A DNA stretch of 64,000 nt from CAVRUD01 sp963849635 (GTDB lineage Bacteria; Chloroflexota; Chloroflexia; Thermomicrobiales; UBA6265), in the NCBI GenBank assembly GCA_963849635.1, contig CAWKIA010000004.1, forward strand, positions 23,421 through 87,420, read 5' to 3'. Below, piece by piece: positions 27,298 through 35,338 of this stretch. Position 1 is the stretch's first letter, and each line of letters starts with the position of its first letter. The notes below the pieces were generated by a model. The model saw nothing but the letters and a program-made list of their open reading frames with translations, made no database searches and had not been told where the DNA came from. Both the position numbers and the translations under genes were made by a program.

Positions 27298-27574
27298 CGT
27301 CATCCTGAGTAGTCCGACCAGCACAAAATGTCGGGTTTGCGGCGAACATAGCCGGGCAGATTTGGAGCGTCAATCTGACCCGACTCGCTCTCTCGTGACG
27401 CCAGCGCCGACATGACATTTTCGCCTAGTCGGACTACTGAGCTTGCGAAGGATCTTGGCCGTTTACGGCCTTTGCCGCCGACCACGGCGCTACGTAGGGC
27501 GATGGGTGCCTCGGGTAAGCCAACGAGCACGAAGGCGCTCACGCGCCAAGATCCTTCGCAAGCTCAGGATGACG
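27298..27574. repeat. Composite nested inverted-repeat element (MITE-like)
   Basis: The outer ends CGTCATCCTGAG (27298-27309) and CTCAGGATGACG (27563-27574) are perfect inverted repeats. Inside are two further pairs: CTGAGTAGTCCGAC (27305-27318) with GTCGGACTACTGAG (27428-27441, one mismatch), and a perfect 22-bp pair running CTGAGCTTGCG...TCTTGG (27437-27458) with its complement at 27546-27567. A small GGCCG/CGGCC hairpin follows the second left arm. No open frame of note is present. It looks like two foldback units sharing a CTGAG junction. Confidence 0.85.
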
Positions 27575-27607
27575 CCGGGGCGGGGCGGGGAGTGAGGGGG
27601 CATCTTC

Positions 27608-27670
27608 CGGACGCCGGACGTCGAACGCCGAACGCCGGACGCCGGACGCCGGACGCCGGACGCCGGACGC
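27608..27670. repeat. Heptanucleotide array, nine copies of CGRACGY
   Basis: Nine tandem 7-mers, mostly CGGACGC with variants CGGACGT and CGAACGC. The unit is close to the reverse complement of the left array. The array ends exactly at the stop codon of the SaoD-like remnant. Confidence 0.95.
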
Positions 27671-27927
27671 CTACAGCGTAATCACCTGGTCCGGCATGTT
27701 CCCCGACAGGGCGGCGTACAGGTCCGGGAAGCAGCCGACCTGCACCCCGCCACCGTTCCGGACGGCGCACAGTCCCCCGGCACCCCGGTGGCCAGGCCGC
27801 GCTCGATCGCGCACTGATCGCACAGCATGAGTAAGATGTTCTGCTCCGCCGCCACCTTCGCCAGCCGCTCCCCGATCGGGTCGCCGGTGCGCAGCACGTA
27901 GGTGTTGTCGTCGAAAAAGGAGTCAAC
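27671..27927 (-). pseudogene. DsrE/SaoD-like protein, 5'-truncated and frameshifted copy
   Basis: The frame DDNTYVLRTGDPIGERLAKV continues to the motif LLMLCDQCAIERGLATGVPG, with a CDQC cysteine pair, then after a frame change near 27745 ends GCFPDLYAALSGNMPDQVIT. The same order is found in the copy at 39768-40241. About 45 N-terminal residues present there (FSTSGHTASYKLGKM) are missing here, since homology stops at about 27927. DsrE-fold proteins handle sulfur or act as thiol carriers. The copy is broken twice and is probably not functional. Confidence 0.65.
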
Positions 27928-28298
27928 ACCTTGCCCGAATCGATCCTGTCATCACCCTGACCTGGACCAGCGACGAGGCGTTGGCGCTCGCGGCGGACTG
28001 ACGGCAAGAGTCACGATTCATCTCGGCGCTCCGGTTCGTAGGCCCGTGCCTGACCGGCGGGGACCTCAGCCATCGCCAAGCCGTGACTTGCATGTCGGCC
28101 TTGCCCACGCCCTGACCCTGCCATACGCCATTGAAACGACCCTTGGTTTGCCGACAGCGTCGAACAGCCAGCCGGCATGCTCGTCGGACCATATAAGTGG
28201 CCACGTATCCTACCGAGCCTGAACCATAGCTGCCTCAATTCGCGGCCGCCGGTTCCAGGTCCGCTCCGTGCCAAGCCGAGTTCGCGGAAGCGACGGGG

Positions 28299-28356
28299 GT
28301 CGCTCGCGCGATTGCGTCACGACCACGCCTGGGTGGTGGTCGCCGAGGCGCCAGAG
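28299..28356. repeat. Cassette repeat, copy A (short, about 58 bp)
   Basis: Starts GTCGCTCGCGCGATTGCGTC and carries the hairpin CGACCAC/GTGGTCG. It matches the first third of copies B, C and D at 33083, 34630 and 39599, then diverges after GAGGCGCCAGAG. The gap 27928-28414 holds no other feature. Confidence 0.85.
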
Positions 28357-28414
28357 CACCGCATGGATTCTTCCTGCGCTACGAGCAAGGGTTCTCGCCG
28401 GACGCGAACGACCG

Positions 28415-29341
28415 TCACCCGGCGGTCGGCAGCGGCCAGGTCTTGCGCCGCCGGCGGTAGGAGACGTTGACGTAGCAGCCGAAGAGCATCACGTGGGCCA
28501 GCGCCGCGAACCAGGCCAGCAGCAGCGTCAGCAGCCCGAACGCCGCCCCGTAGCGGTTCACCCCGCCGGTGAGGCGCAGGTACACCGGAAAGGCCTGCCC
28601 CAGCGCCAGGAAGAGCCCGCCCGCCACCAGCGCCCCCGGCCAGACGTCCGGGATCCGTTGCCCGGCGTTGGGCGTCACGCGGTAGATCAGCAGGAACGCC
28701 CCGGCGACCGCGACAAACGCGATGGTGTAGCTGAGCACCCGAGCTCCCGTCTCCGCTAGCGCCCAGGTTCGGAAGTAGGGACCGGGGTCGCGCCCGAGGA
28801 AGAGCGTGGGCAGCGTGGCGGCGGTGGCGACGGCGGCGAAGAGGATCACGAATGCCAGCAACACCGCCACCCCGCGTTGGCGGGTGGCGACGAAGTTACC
28901 GTCGGGGACGCCGTAGACCTGATTGAAGCAGTGGTTGAGCGCCCCGGTGAAGCCGCTGCCGATCCAGAGGAAGCCCACCAGGCTGGCGGCGAAGAACCAG
29001 CCGGTGTGGCCTTTGGCGGCGAGGGCGGCCTCCAGGGCCTGGCGGGCGTCGGCGCTGGGCAGCGCCCAGAAGACGGAGCGGACGAAGGTTTCCATGACGG
29101 CATCGCGGCGCAGGAGCAGGCCCGAGACGGAGACGAGGAGCAGGGTGGTGGGGACCAGGGCGACGAGGGCGTTGTAGGCCAGGATGGCCGAGAGGTGGCC
29201 GGCCCCGGCCTCGCGGAAGCCGCGCACCGGCCAGAAGGCGAGCAGGGCGCGGTAGCTGCGGGCCGCGCCGGTGCGGCCGAGGGCGCCGAGGGGGGCGTCG
29301 GGGCGAAAACGGCGGGGACGGAACGACCGGCTGGCCGACAT
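28415..29341 (-). CDS. YihY/virulence factor BrkB family membrane protein
   Basis: 308 residues from the ATG at 29341 (AGGAG five bases upstream); the frame extends 92 codons further upstream, but that part looks non-coding. Six membrane segments are expected. Family signatures include GAGHLSAILAYNALVALVPT, the SLVGFLWIGSGFTGALNHCF segment with FNQVYGVP, and YRVTPNAGQRIPDVWPGALV. The family was once called ribonuclease BN, but no RNase activity belongs to it; its role in the membrane is not established. It reads towards repeat copy A. Confidence 0.85.
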   Translation of the reverse strand: MSASRSFRPRRFRPDAPLGALGRTGAARSYRALLAFWPVRGFREAGAGHLSAILAYNALVALVPTTLLLVSVSGLLLRRDAVMETFVRSVFWALPSADARQALEAALAAKGHTGWFFAASLVGFLWIGSGFTGALNHCFNQVYGVPDGNFVATRQRGVAVLLAFVILFAAVATAATLPTLFLGRDPGPYFRTWALAETGARVLSYTIAFVAVAGAFLLIYRVTPNAGQRIPDVWPGALVAGGLFLALGQAFPVYLRLTGGVNRYGAAFGLLTLLLAWFAALAHVMLFGCYVNVSYRRRRKTWPLPTAG

Positions 29342-29700
29342 CGGCGGCTCCTGCGCGAGTAGGGGGTGAGATGGGCTGTGCGCGTGTGGGGCGAGTGTAC
29401 GCCCCAATCGTATGGGGCCGCAAAGCGCCGCGTCGCCCTCCGTGCGAGAACCCGGTGGGGCATTTCCCGGCGCCCCGGGTCGCGCTCGCGGTGCCCCGGA
29501 CCGACCGACGCCGTTCCCGGCGCTACGGGTGTCGCGACGACCGGTCTCGCCGGGTGCTAGACTCGCCTCCACGACCCCACCTCCCCAAGCCCGTCCGCAG
29601 CCCCCGAGCCGGTCCACCTCTCCGACCGGCTCGTGGTTCCGTCCTGGCGGGGCGCGTGGGGACGGACGGCGTTTCGACCCCGATCACCGAGGAGCCCCCA

Positions 29701-30096
29701 TGCCCCGCACCGACCTCGCCGGCAAGAACCTAAGCCGCGCCAACCTGAGCGGCGCGGACCTCCACCAGGCCGACCTGCGCGACGCGATCCTCCGGGATGC
29801 GTACCTGCGCCAGACCGACCTCTCCGGGGCCGACCTCACGGGCGCGGACCTGCGCGGGTCCCACCTGGAGGGCGCGAACGTGGCCGGGTCCACCCTCGAC
29901 GGCGCCGACCTGCGGGGCGCCAACCTCACCGGGGTGGACGTGGCCGCCGCCGCGTCGCTGGCGGGCGCCAACCTCGACGGCGCCGCCGGCGTGCCCGATG
30001 AGGAGTCCGCGATTGGCGCTCGGCATCGACCAGCACGATCTGGACGCGGGCGGGGCCGCGACGGACACCGCCCGGACCTACCACGGCCGAGACTGA
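29701..30096 (+). CDS. Pentapeptide-repeat protein (probable frameshift near its end)
   Basis: From the ATG at 29701 (GAGGAG upstream) there are about 17 consecutive A(D/N)LxX pentapeptides: LSRANLSGADLHQADLRDAI, then DLTGADLRGSHLEGANVAGS and GADLRGANLTGVDV. These fold into a right-handed quadrilateral beta-helix. Near residue 100 the repeat ends. The frame itself continues to 30779 with arginine/proline-rich sequence that looks non-coding. A one-base shift near 30003 instead gives LALGIDQHDLDAGGAATDTA and stops at 30096, the more plausible end. Some relatives protect gyrase; no such role can be claimed here. Confidence 0.72.
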
Positions 30097-30591
30097 CGCC
30101 CCTCGCCGACGGGTTGCAGAGGCGCCCTAGCCCCGCTCCCCTCCTCCGGCCGGTCGGAACGCCGGTGGGGGAGACGCTCACTGAATCGTACGCCTTGGCT
30201 CCACGACGAGCAGGGATACCCTCTCCCGTGAACGTGGACGACCGATACGCGCGCCGAAACAGCCCCATCAGCCAGAGCCCCTCGCCTCAAGGCCGTCATC
30301 CCCACCACCGGCAACCCCATCGCCTTCGCCGACGGCGAGGACGAGGCCGGAACGCCGGTCCTCACCCCGTGCCACGGGTGAGGAGATTGCCCGCCTGTTG
30401 CGGCTTCTTGGAACGGACCCGCGACTCGTCTTCGTTGATTCCCCTCCGTTCAACCGAACCCGCACGGGTCCTTCGGCTCCCGACATCACTCCGTCGATCC
30501 CACGGGGTATTGCGGGATCTCGGTCAGGTCGCTACGCTCATCGCATCGGGCAACCCAGAACGTTTGGCTATTTCGCAAGGAGACGACGACG
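30097..30591. other. Intergenic region, no gene seen
   Basis: Frames here encode only arginine/proline-rich sequence characteristic of non-coding GC-rich DNA. No repeat or terminator stands out. Confidence 0.45.
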
Positions 30592-30807
30592 ATGCGACGC
30601 AAGGTGGCCGTGGTCCTCTTGGCAGTGACGCTCTCCGGATCGGTGGCAGCTACCCAACCGGCGGAGGCCGGGGCAGGATGCACGGCATTCGGGCAGAACA
30701 TCGCCTTCCTCGGGCAACTGCTTGGCCGCGACTTCGGCCGGACCGCCGCGTCGACTGCTCCACTGAACGACACGGTTGAACAAGAGCAAGGCGCGCTTTG
30801 TAACTAG
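30592..30807 (+). CDS. Small secreted protein
   Basis: 71 residues with AAGGAG about 9 bases before the ATG. A signal peptide (MRRKVAVVLLAVTLSGSVAA, cleavage near AEA-GAG) leaves a mature part of about 45 residues with two cysteines (GCTAFGQNIAF and the penultimate GALCN) that could form a disulfide. I do not recognise a family. It stands alone between pentapeptide and SnoaL-like genes. Confidence 0.65.
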   Translation: MRRKVAVVLLAVTLSGSVAATQPAEAGAGCTAFGQNIAFLGQLLGRDFGRTAASTAPLNDTVEQEQGALCN

Positions 30808-30936
30808 AAAAGAATGCACACGTCGGGGGTCGGGGCTGGATGGCTCCAGCCCTCCACGCTATGGCGCGTGCCAATACGCCGGGCGTCACCCGTCAGCGCG
30901 CCAAGCAGGGCGGCGCTGACGGACCCAGGGGAACGC

Positions 30937-31014
30937 TTATTTCTTGGGTGGCTGGTCACCGCCACCCCTGACCTTGGCCCACCACTGCTTGAGCATCTCG
31001 GTGATTCGTGCCAT
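30937..31014 (-). CDS. Very small basic protein (25 residues)
   Basis: MARITEMLKQWWAKVRGGGD followed by QPPKK and TAA. GGAGG stands seven bases before the ATG, a good ribosome site. An amphipathic helix with two tryptophans is followed by a glycine/proline/lysine tail, which could bind membranes. It may be translated, but at this length sequence alone cannot prove it. Confidence 0.4.
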   Translation of the reverse strand: MARITEMLKQWWAKVRGGGDQPPKK

Positions 31015-31136
31015 GTTCACGCCTCCGATGGCGAAACGGGGCCTGTCATCACTTCTTTCGCCGCAGGGCGTGGCGCGCCCCTCCGCGCCCTGGCCGCCGT
31101 CCACAGAGTGAGCCACTAATCGGGCTGGAGCCTGGG

Positions 31137-31545
31137 TTACGTCGGCAGTTCGAAGCCGACCGCCTCCGCGTTCGGCACCCCGATGGAGCCGTGGAAGTGG
31201 ACCATCTTCCACATCCCCGTCCTCGCGGCGGTAGACCGCGCTCAGGCGCCAGGGGATCTCCCGGTCGGCGACGCGGAACCGCAGCCCCCGGTCGACCGCC
31301 CAGCCGACGTCCCCCTCCCGGTAGGCCAGCGGCTCGCCCGGGAGGACCGTAATCCCGGCCCCCTGCTGCGCGGCCAAGGCCCGGGTCAGGCCGGCCGCAT
31401 CGGTCCACCACTCGTCGGGGTCGGTGCCGAGGAAGGCCAGCCCGGCCCGGCGCGAGGTGTGGCGCACGAGGAACGCCGCGTCCCCGGCGCCGACCGCCTC
31501 GGCGACGCGCTTCGTCAGGTCCCGCAGCTCCGGCGACGCGTCCAT
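31137..31545 (-). CDS. SnoaL/NTF2-like protein (frameshift)
   Basis: From the ATG at 31545 (GGAGG five bases upstream) the protein reads LRDLTKRVAEAVGAGDAAFL, DPDEWWTDAAGLTRALAAQQ and GDVGWAVDRGLRFRVADREI, the usual order of a cone-shaped NTF2-like fold in its stress-response or adaptor subgroup. Near 31215 a one-base shift restores a final strand KMVHFHGSIGVPNAEAVGFE with stop TAA at 31137. About 135 residues when joined. No catalytic residues can be named; many members bind small molecules or act as steroid-isomerase-like enzymes. Confidence 0.65.
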
Positions 31546-31978
31546 CCGGTCCTCCCACCTTCCTCCGGCCCCACCCGCCCACCGCCGCGCGCGGCGGCCG
31601 GTCCGTCCGCGGCGGGGCGGCGTCGGTCGGCACCATCCTACACCCGGCCCCCCCGGCGTCAAACCCGCCGCGACGGCGGGCAGGTCGGCCAGTGGCGTAG
31701 CGGCGTGGCGTTCAGCGTCCGCAGCTTCCGGGTGCCCGCGCCGTAGCTCCCCGCTCTGCGGCGTGCCGGCGTTCGGGCACGCGGGCATGGTCCCGTGGTT
31801 CGGCAGCAGGGAGGGGACCGCCGCCCGGTCGTCGGGCCCGTCGGGAACCGGGATGGCCAATCGGCCTCGCCCCGATTGAGCGGTCGCTGCGGTATGCTCT
31901 CCGGGCGTTGCCTCGCACGTGACGCGATATCCGCGCCGAAGCTCGCTGCCCCGATGCCGCCCCGGAGGACCCGCAGCC

Positions 31979-32827
31979 ATGGATGCGCCCACCAGCCCGG
32001 ATCACCCCGAGTACCCGCTCGCCCAAGCCCCGGCCGACATCCAGCGGCTGATCGCCCGCGTCTCGCGGCGCAACCCCAGCACGCGCGCGCTCCTGCGCCA
32101 GGCCGGGATCGCCCCCGGGATGCGCGTGCTCGATGCCGGCAGCGGCGCGGGGGACGTGGCGATGATGGCGGCCGAGTTGGTCGGCCCCACCGGCGCCGTG
32201 CTCGGCATTGACCTCAGCCCGGACTCGCTGGAGGTGGCCCGGTCCCGGGCACGCGCCGCCGCGCTGAATCAAGTCGAGTTCCGGGTGGGAGACGCGCAAG
32301 CGGTCGCGGCTCTTGCCTTCGTCGACGAGTTCGACGCGGTCATCGGCCGGCTTGTCCTGATGTACACCCGCGACCCGGTGCAGGCGCTACGGGGGCTCGT
32401 CGGGGTCGCCCGGCCCGGTGCCGTGGTGGTCTTCCAGGAGATCGATTTCGCCGCCGTCGGGTGGGGGATGCACCCGGCCGGGCCGCTCTACCGGCGGGCG
32501 AACGGATGGATCCGCGACGCGTTCGGGCGGATGGGGGCCCACCCGGCCATGGGGTTCGAGCTGCACGCCACCTTCCGGGCCGCCGGGTTGCCGACCCCGG
32601 AGCTCCGGATGGACACGCTGGTCGGTGCCGGACCGGAGTGGTTCATGTACGAGACCACCGCCGGGGTGATCGCGAGCCTCCTGCCCAAGCTGGTCGAGCT
32701 CGGCATCGCCACGGCCGAGGAGGCCGGCGTTGAGACGCTGGCCGCTCGCCTCCGCGACGAAGCGGTCGCCCTCGAAGCGACCACGTCGTCGCCACCGCTG
32801 ATCGGCGCCTGGACCCGCAAACCGTAG
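31979..32827 (+). CDS. Class I SAM-dependent methyltransferase
   Basis: 282 residues from the ATG at 31979 (GGAGG upstream); a longer frame from 31919 has no ribosome site. The SAM-binding motif I is MRVLDAGSGAGDVAMMAAEL, the acidic loop is VLGIDLSPDSLEVAR, motif II is EFRVGDAQAVAAL, and DAVIGRLVLMYTRDPVQALR followed by VARPGAVVVFQEID is typical of the UbiE/Methyltransf_25 group. The C-terminal region is probably the substrate domain. The methyl acceptor is unknown and neighbours give no hint. Confidence 0.83.
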   Translation: MDAPTSPDHPEYPLAQAPADIQRLIARVSRRNPSTRALLRQAGIAPGMRVLDAGSGAGDVAMMAAELVGPTGAVLGIDLSPDSLEVARSRARAAALNQVEFRVGDAQAVAALAFVDEFDAVIGRLVLMYTRDPVQALRGLVGVARPGAVVVFQEIDFAAVGWGMHPAGPLYRRANGWIRDAFGRMGAHPAMGFELHATFRAAGLPTPELRMDTLVGAGPEWFMYETTAGVIASLLPKLVELGIATAEEAGVETLAARLRDEAVALEATTSSPPLIGAWTRKP

Positions 32828-33012
32828 CGCCCCGGCGGCCGCCCCACCGAGGGGCGCGTCGTCCGCCGGTCCGCCTCGGCGGCGACGGGGATGCGCGCCG
32901 GCGCCCCGGCCTCCAGCCGCGCCACGATCGGTTCCCACGGGGAGGCGGGACGCGGCGTCGCCGGCCCGGGGAGCGCCACGAACCCGTCCGCGGTGATCTC
33001 CGTCCCGTCCAT
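32488..33012 (-). CDS. Hypothetical protein overlapping the methyltransferase 3' end (doubtful)
   Basis: The N-terminal 85 residues from the ATG at 33012 look protein-like (PRPASPWEPIVARLEAGAPA, RIPVAAEADRRTTRPSVGR, YGLRVQAPISGG), as in small DNA-associated or regulatory proteins of this group. After about 32790 the frame runs antisense to the methyltransferase gene and becomes low-complexity, so the true gene may end there or be truncated. A GGGGGG sits 10 bases upstream of the ATG. I cannot decide whether it is real. Confidence 0.3.
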   Translation of the reverse strand: MDGTEITADGFVALPGPATPRPASPWEPIVARLEAGAPARIPVAAEADRRTTRPSVGRPPGRYGLRVQAPISGGDDVVASRATASSRRRAASVSTPASSAVAMPSSTSLGRRLAITPAVVSYMNHSGPAPTSVSIRSSGVGNPAARKVACSSNPMAGWAPIRPNASRIHPFARR

Positions 33013-33082
33013 GGTGGCCCCCCTGATCGAACTATCCAGCGTCGTCCCTGGGAGGCCGGGGTGTACCAACGAGATTGACGGG

Positions 33083-33255
33083 GTCGCTCGCGCGGTTACG
33101 CCACGACCACGCCTGGGTGGTCGTGGCCGAGGCGCTGGAGAGCCAGACAGTTAGGGAATCTCGGCGGGTGGTCACGCAGGCTAATCGGGCTCGCCGCCTG
33201 ACCGCCGAGGACCGGGAGGCGGGCCGATCGTTGGCCGAGCGCGTTAGGTGCGGGA
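33083..33255. repeat. Cassette repeat, copy B
   Basis: Full-length copy of the repeat in the gap 33013-33575. It has the best hairpin of the four: GCCACGACCA/TGGTCGTGGC, 10 bp, at 33100-33127. Its plus strand can be read as LRHDHAWVVVAEALE and RARRLTAEDREA, matching copies C and D. The repeat is followed by about 320 bp without a gene. Confidence 0.88.
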
Positions 33256-33447
33256 GCTCGGACTAGCGGGGGTGATCGGTCCTCATCCGCGCACCGTAAG
33301 CAGGGACTCGGCCCTACCGGCTTCCCTCGTCCGGCGCCGGGGATTCGGCATAGCGCCGAGAGATGGGCACGCGATGCCGCCGGGTGTCCTTGGCCCCCGG
33401 TTGGGGCGAGCCGGGCGGGTCGCTCGGCGTCTGTAAGGAACCGGTAA

Positions 33448-33475
33448 GGCCGATCCGCCATGCTGGGGATCGGCC
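33448..33475. promoter_or_regulatory. Inverted repeat upstream of the cysteine-rich protein gene
   Basis: GGCCGATCC and GGATCGGCC form a 9-bp stem with a 10-base loop, about 100 bp before the start codon. It could be an operator or a leader hairpin. Confidence 0.45.
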
Positions 33476-33575
33476 GGGGACGGGCTCGGGGCGGGCGTGC
33501 CCGGATGCGCCTTCCGGCCGCTAGGGCGAGCAGCGGCGCGTCGCAAGGCGCCGCCAGCGAAGGAGCGATTCCGAC

Positions 33576-34436
33576 ATGGATGGTCATCGGTTCGACGGTT
33601 TGACCCGGACCCTGGCGGGCGGGACCTCCCGCCGCCAGGTCCTCAAGCTCCTGGCCGGCGGCGTCGCCGGGGGCCTCGCCGGCGTGCTCGGGGCGGGAAA
33701 CTCCGGCGCCGCCCCCCGGTGCAAGCGCGTCGGCCAGCGCTGCCACACCAACGCGGACTGCTGCCCCGAGCAGAACCAGACGATCTGCTCCGCCACGTCC
33801 GGGCAGTGCGAGGCCTGCCCCGCCGGCACGTCGCTGTGCGGCGGCCAATGCGTCGCCGGCTGCGCCGGCGGTCTGGTCCTCGACCCGACCACCTGCACGT
33901 GCTCCTGCCCGCCCGGCACGCGGGGCTGCGGCGGAACCTGCGTAGACATCATGTCCGACGAGCAACACTGCGGCGGGTGTGGCGGCGCCTGCACCGTCCC
34001 CGGCAGCGTCTGCGCCGCCGGGCAGTGCGCGTGCCCGCTGGGCACGACGTACTGCCACGAGACGGGCACGTGCGCCGACCTCGGGACCGACCCCGCCAAC
34101 TGCGGGTCCTGCGGGAACGCCTGCCCCTCGGGGGCGTGCGCGGGCGGGGCGTGCGCCTGCGCGCCCGAGGCCACGGAGTGCGGCGGGCAGTGCGTGGGGC
34201 CCTGCGCCGTCGGCGAGGTGCTGTTCCGGTCGACCTGCACCTGCGGGGCGTGCCCGGCCTCGCTCGGGACCTGCGCGACCGCCGGCGAATGCCAGGCGCG
34301 CGCCCAGGCCTACGACACCTGCCAGAACGGCTGCTGCTGCACGAGCGCCGGAAGCCCAATGGTCGGGTGCGTCCCGAACCAGCCCGCGGCCACGTGCTGC
34401 AGCGGGATGTGCGGCAGCGACGGCCGGTGCGCCTGA
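33576..34436 (+). CDS. Tat-exported protein extremely rich in cysteine
   Basis: 286 residues. The N-terminus has a twin-arginine signal (TSRRQVLKLLAGGVAGGLAG) with cleavage likely after the NSGA region. The mature protein contains 46 cysteines, about one in five residues. They occur in recurring patterns such as CGGQC, CGGCGGAC, CGSCGNAC, CQNGCCC and CTCTC, reminiscent of EGF-like, keratin-associated or metal-binding modules. Tat export of a folded protein fits either prior metal binding or disulfide formation. The ATG follows GAAGGAGCGATTCCGAC. No family name can be given safely. It lies between repeat copies B and C. Confidence 0.75.
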   Translation: MDGHRFDGLTRTLAGGTSRRQVLKLLAGGVAGGLAGVLGAGNSGAAPRCKRVGQRCHTNADCCPEQNQTICSATSGQCEACPAGTSLCGGQCVAGCAGGLVLDPTTCTCSCPPGTRGCGGTCVDIMSDEQHCGGCGGACTVPGSVCAAGQCACPLGTTYCHETGTCADLGTDPANCGSCGNACPSGACAGGACACAPEATECGGQCVGPCAVGEVLFRSTCTCGACPASLGTCATAGECQARAQAYDTCQNGCCCTSAGSPMVGCVPNQPAATCCSGMCGSDGRCA

Positions 34437-34629
34437 CCTCTGGACTCCGTAGTCAGGCCGGCCACCGGCGAAGGTAGGGTATCGGAACAACGGCAGAGGG
34501 GGCGCCGTGCGGTGCCCCCTACTTTGCGCCTGCGGCTCGCCGGTTTCGGGCGGCGCGAGGCGGCCCAAGGTGCCCGCCCGCGCCGCAAACGCCGCCGTAA
34601 GCACGGTCGCGCACGGGCTTCCCCAATGG

Positions 34630-34795
34630 GTCGCTCGCGCGATTGCGTCACGACCAGGCCTGGGTGGTGGTCGCCGAGGCGCCAGAGTGCTGCTCCGGTA
34701 GAGCGTCCGGGCGGACAGCCGAGGAGGTGGATCGGGCGCGCCGCCTGACACCCCAGGACCGGGACGCGATCCGACCGCTTGCCGCGATCCGGCCA
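34630..34795. repeat. Cassette repeat, copy C
   Basis: Full-length copy. The hairpin here is CGACCA/TGGTCG. The plus strand reads LRHDQAWVVVAEAPE and EEVDRARRLTPQDRDA. A LuxR-type HTH remnant follows within 85 bp. Confidence 0.88.
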
Positions 34796-34875
34796 TTGCG
34801 TGAGCTGGCGGGGACATCGAGGTCAGCCACCAGAAGATCCGCCTGACGCAGCGCCTGAACCTCGTTCCCGCCTAG

Positions 34876-35082
34876 GACTGGGCCGCCACCGCCGGACTGA
34901 CAGAGCGCGAACTTGAGGTGCTGCGCCTCTTGGTCGAGGGGCTTCCGGACCGGGAGATCGCGGAACGGTTGTACATCGGTCCCCGAACCGCGATGCGCCA
35001 CGTCGCGAACATCCTGGGCAAGTTCGACGCCCATTCCCGCACCGCCGCAGTCAGCATCGCCCTCCGCCGCGGGGTGATCTGA
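34876..35082 (+). pseudogene. LuxR-type HTH domain remnant
   Basis: 68 residues without a start codon: GLTERELEVLRLLVEGLPDR, EIAERLYIGPRTAMRHVANI, then LGKFDAHSRTAAVSIALRRG. This is a complete LuxR C-terminal DNA-binding domain. In the same frame a TAG stands directly before it, and upstream of the TAG the frame reads SHQKIRLTQRLNLVPA. No regulatory domain is attached. Either the gene is a fragment, or a GTG/ATG-initiated longer gene has been broken by the TAG and indels. Confidence 0.7.
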
Positions 35083-35338
35083 CGCTCCGGGAAATTACGC
35101 ATTTATCCTTCTGTTTGGTGGGTCTACATACTACGGGCGGGCCGGTGTGGTTGAATTCACCCACGCGCGCTGCAAAAACAATCCGAAAGACAATTGGTCA
35201 ATCTGAGCCACGACCGCAGGGTTTCTCTTCCTTCAAGCTCGATCCGTGCCCGCCTCGCGTTTGCGGGCAATCGATCGCAGTCGCGGCGTCGACCGGTGGG
35301 GCCGGTCCCGATCGCCGCACAGAAGGAACCCAGGGACC

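Noticed and set aside
27298..27574. A complete insertion sequence
   Set aside because: No transposase frame of any length is present between the inverted repeats.
27234..27670. CRISPR array
   Set aside because: The repeats are 7 bp with no spacers, and no cas genes are near.
33096..34817. A 573-codon open frame on the minus strand
   Set aside because: It runs antisense to the cysteine-rich protein gene and two repeat copies and encodes only Arg/Ala/Gly/Pro-rich sequence without any domain; it is a GC-driven open frame.
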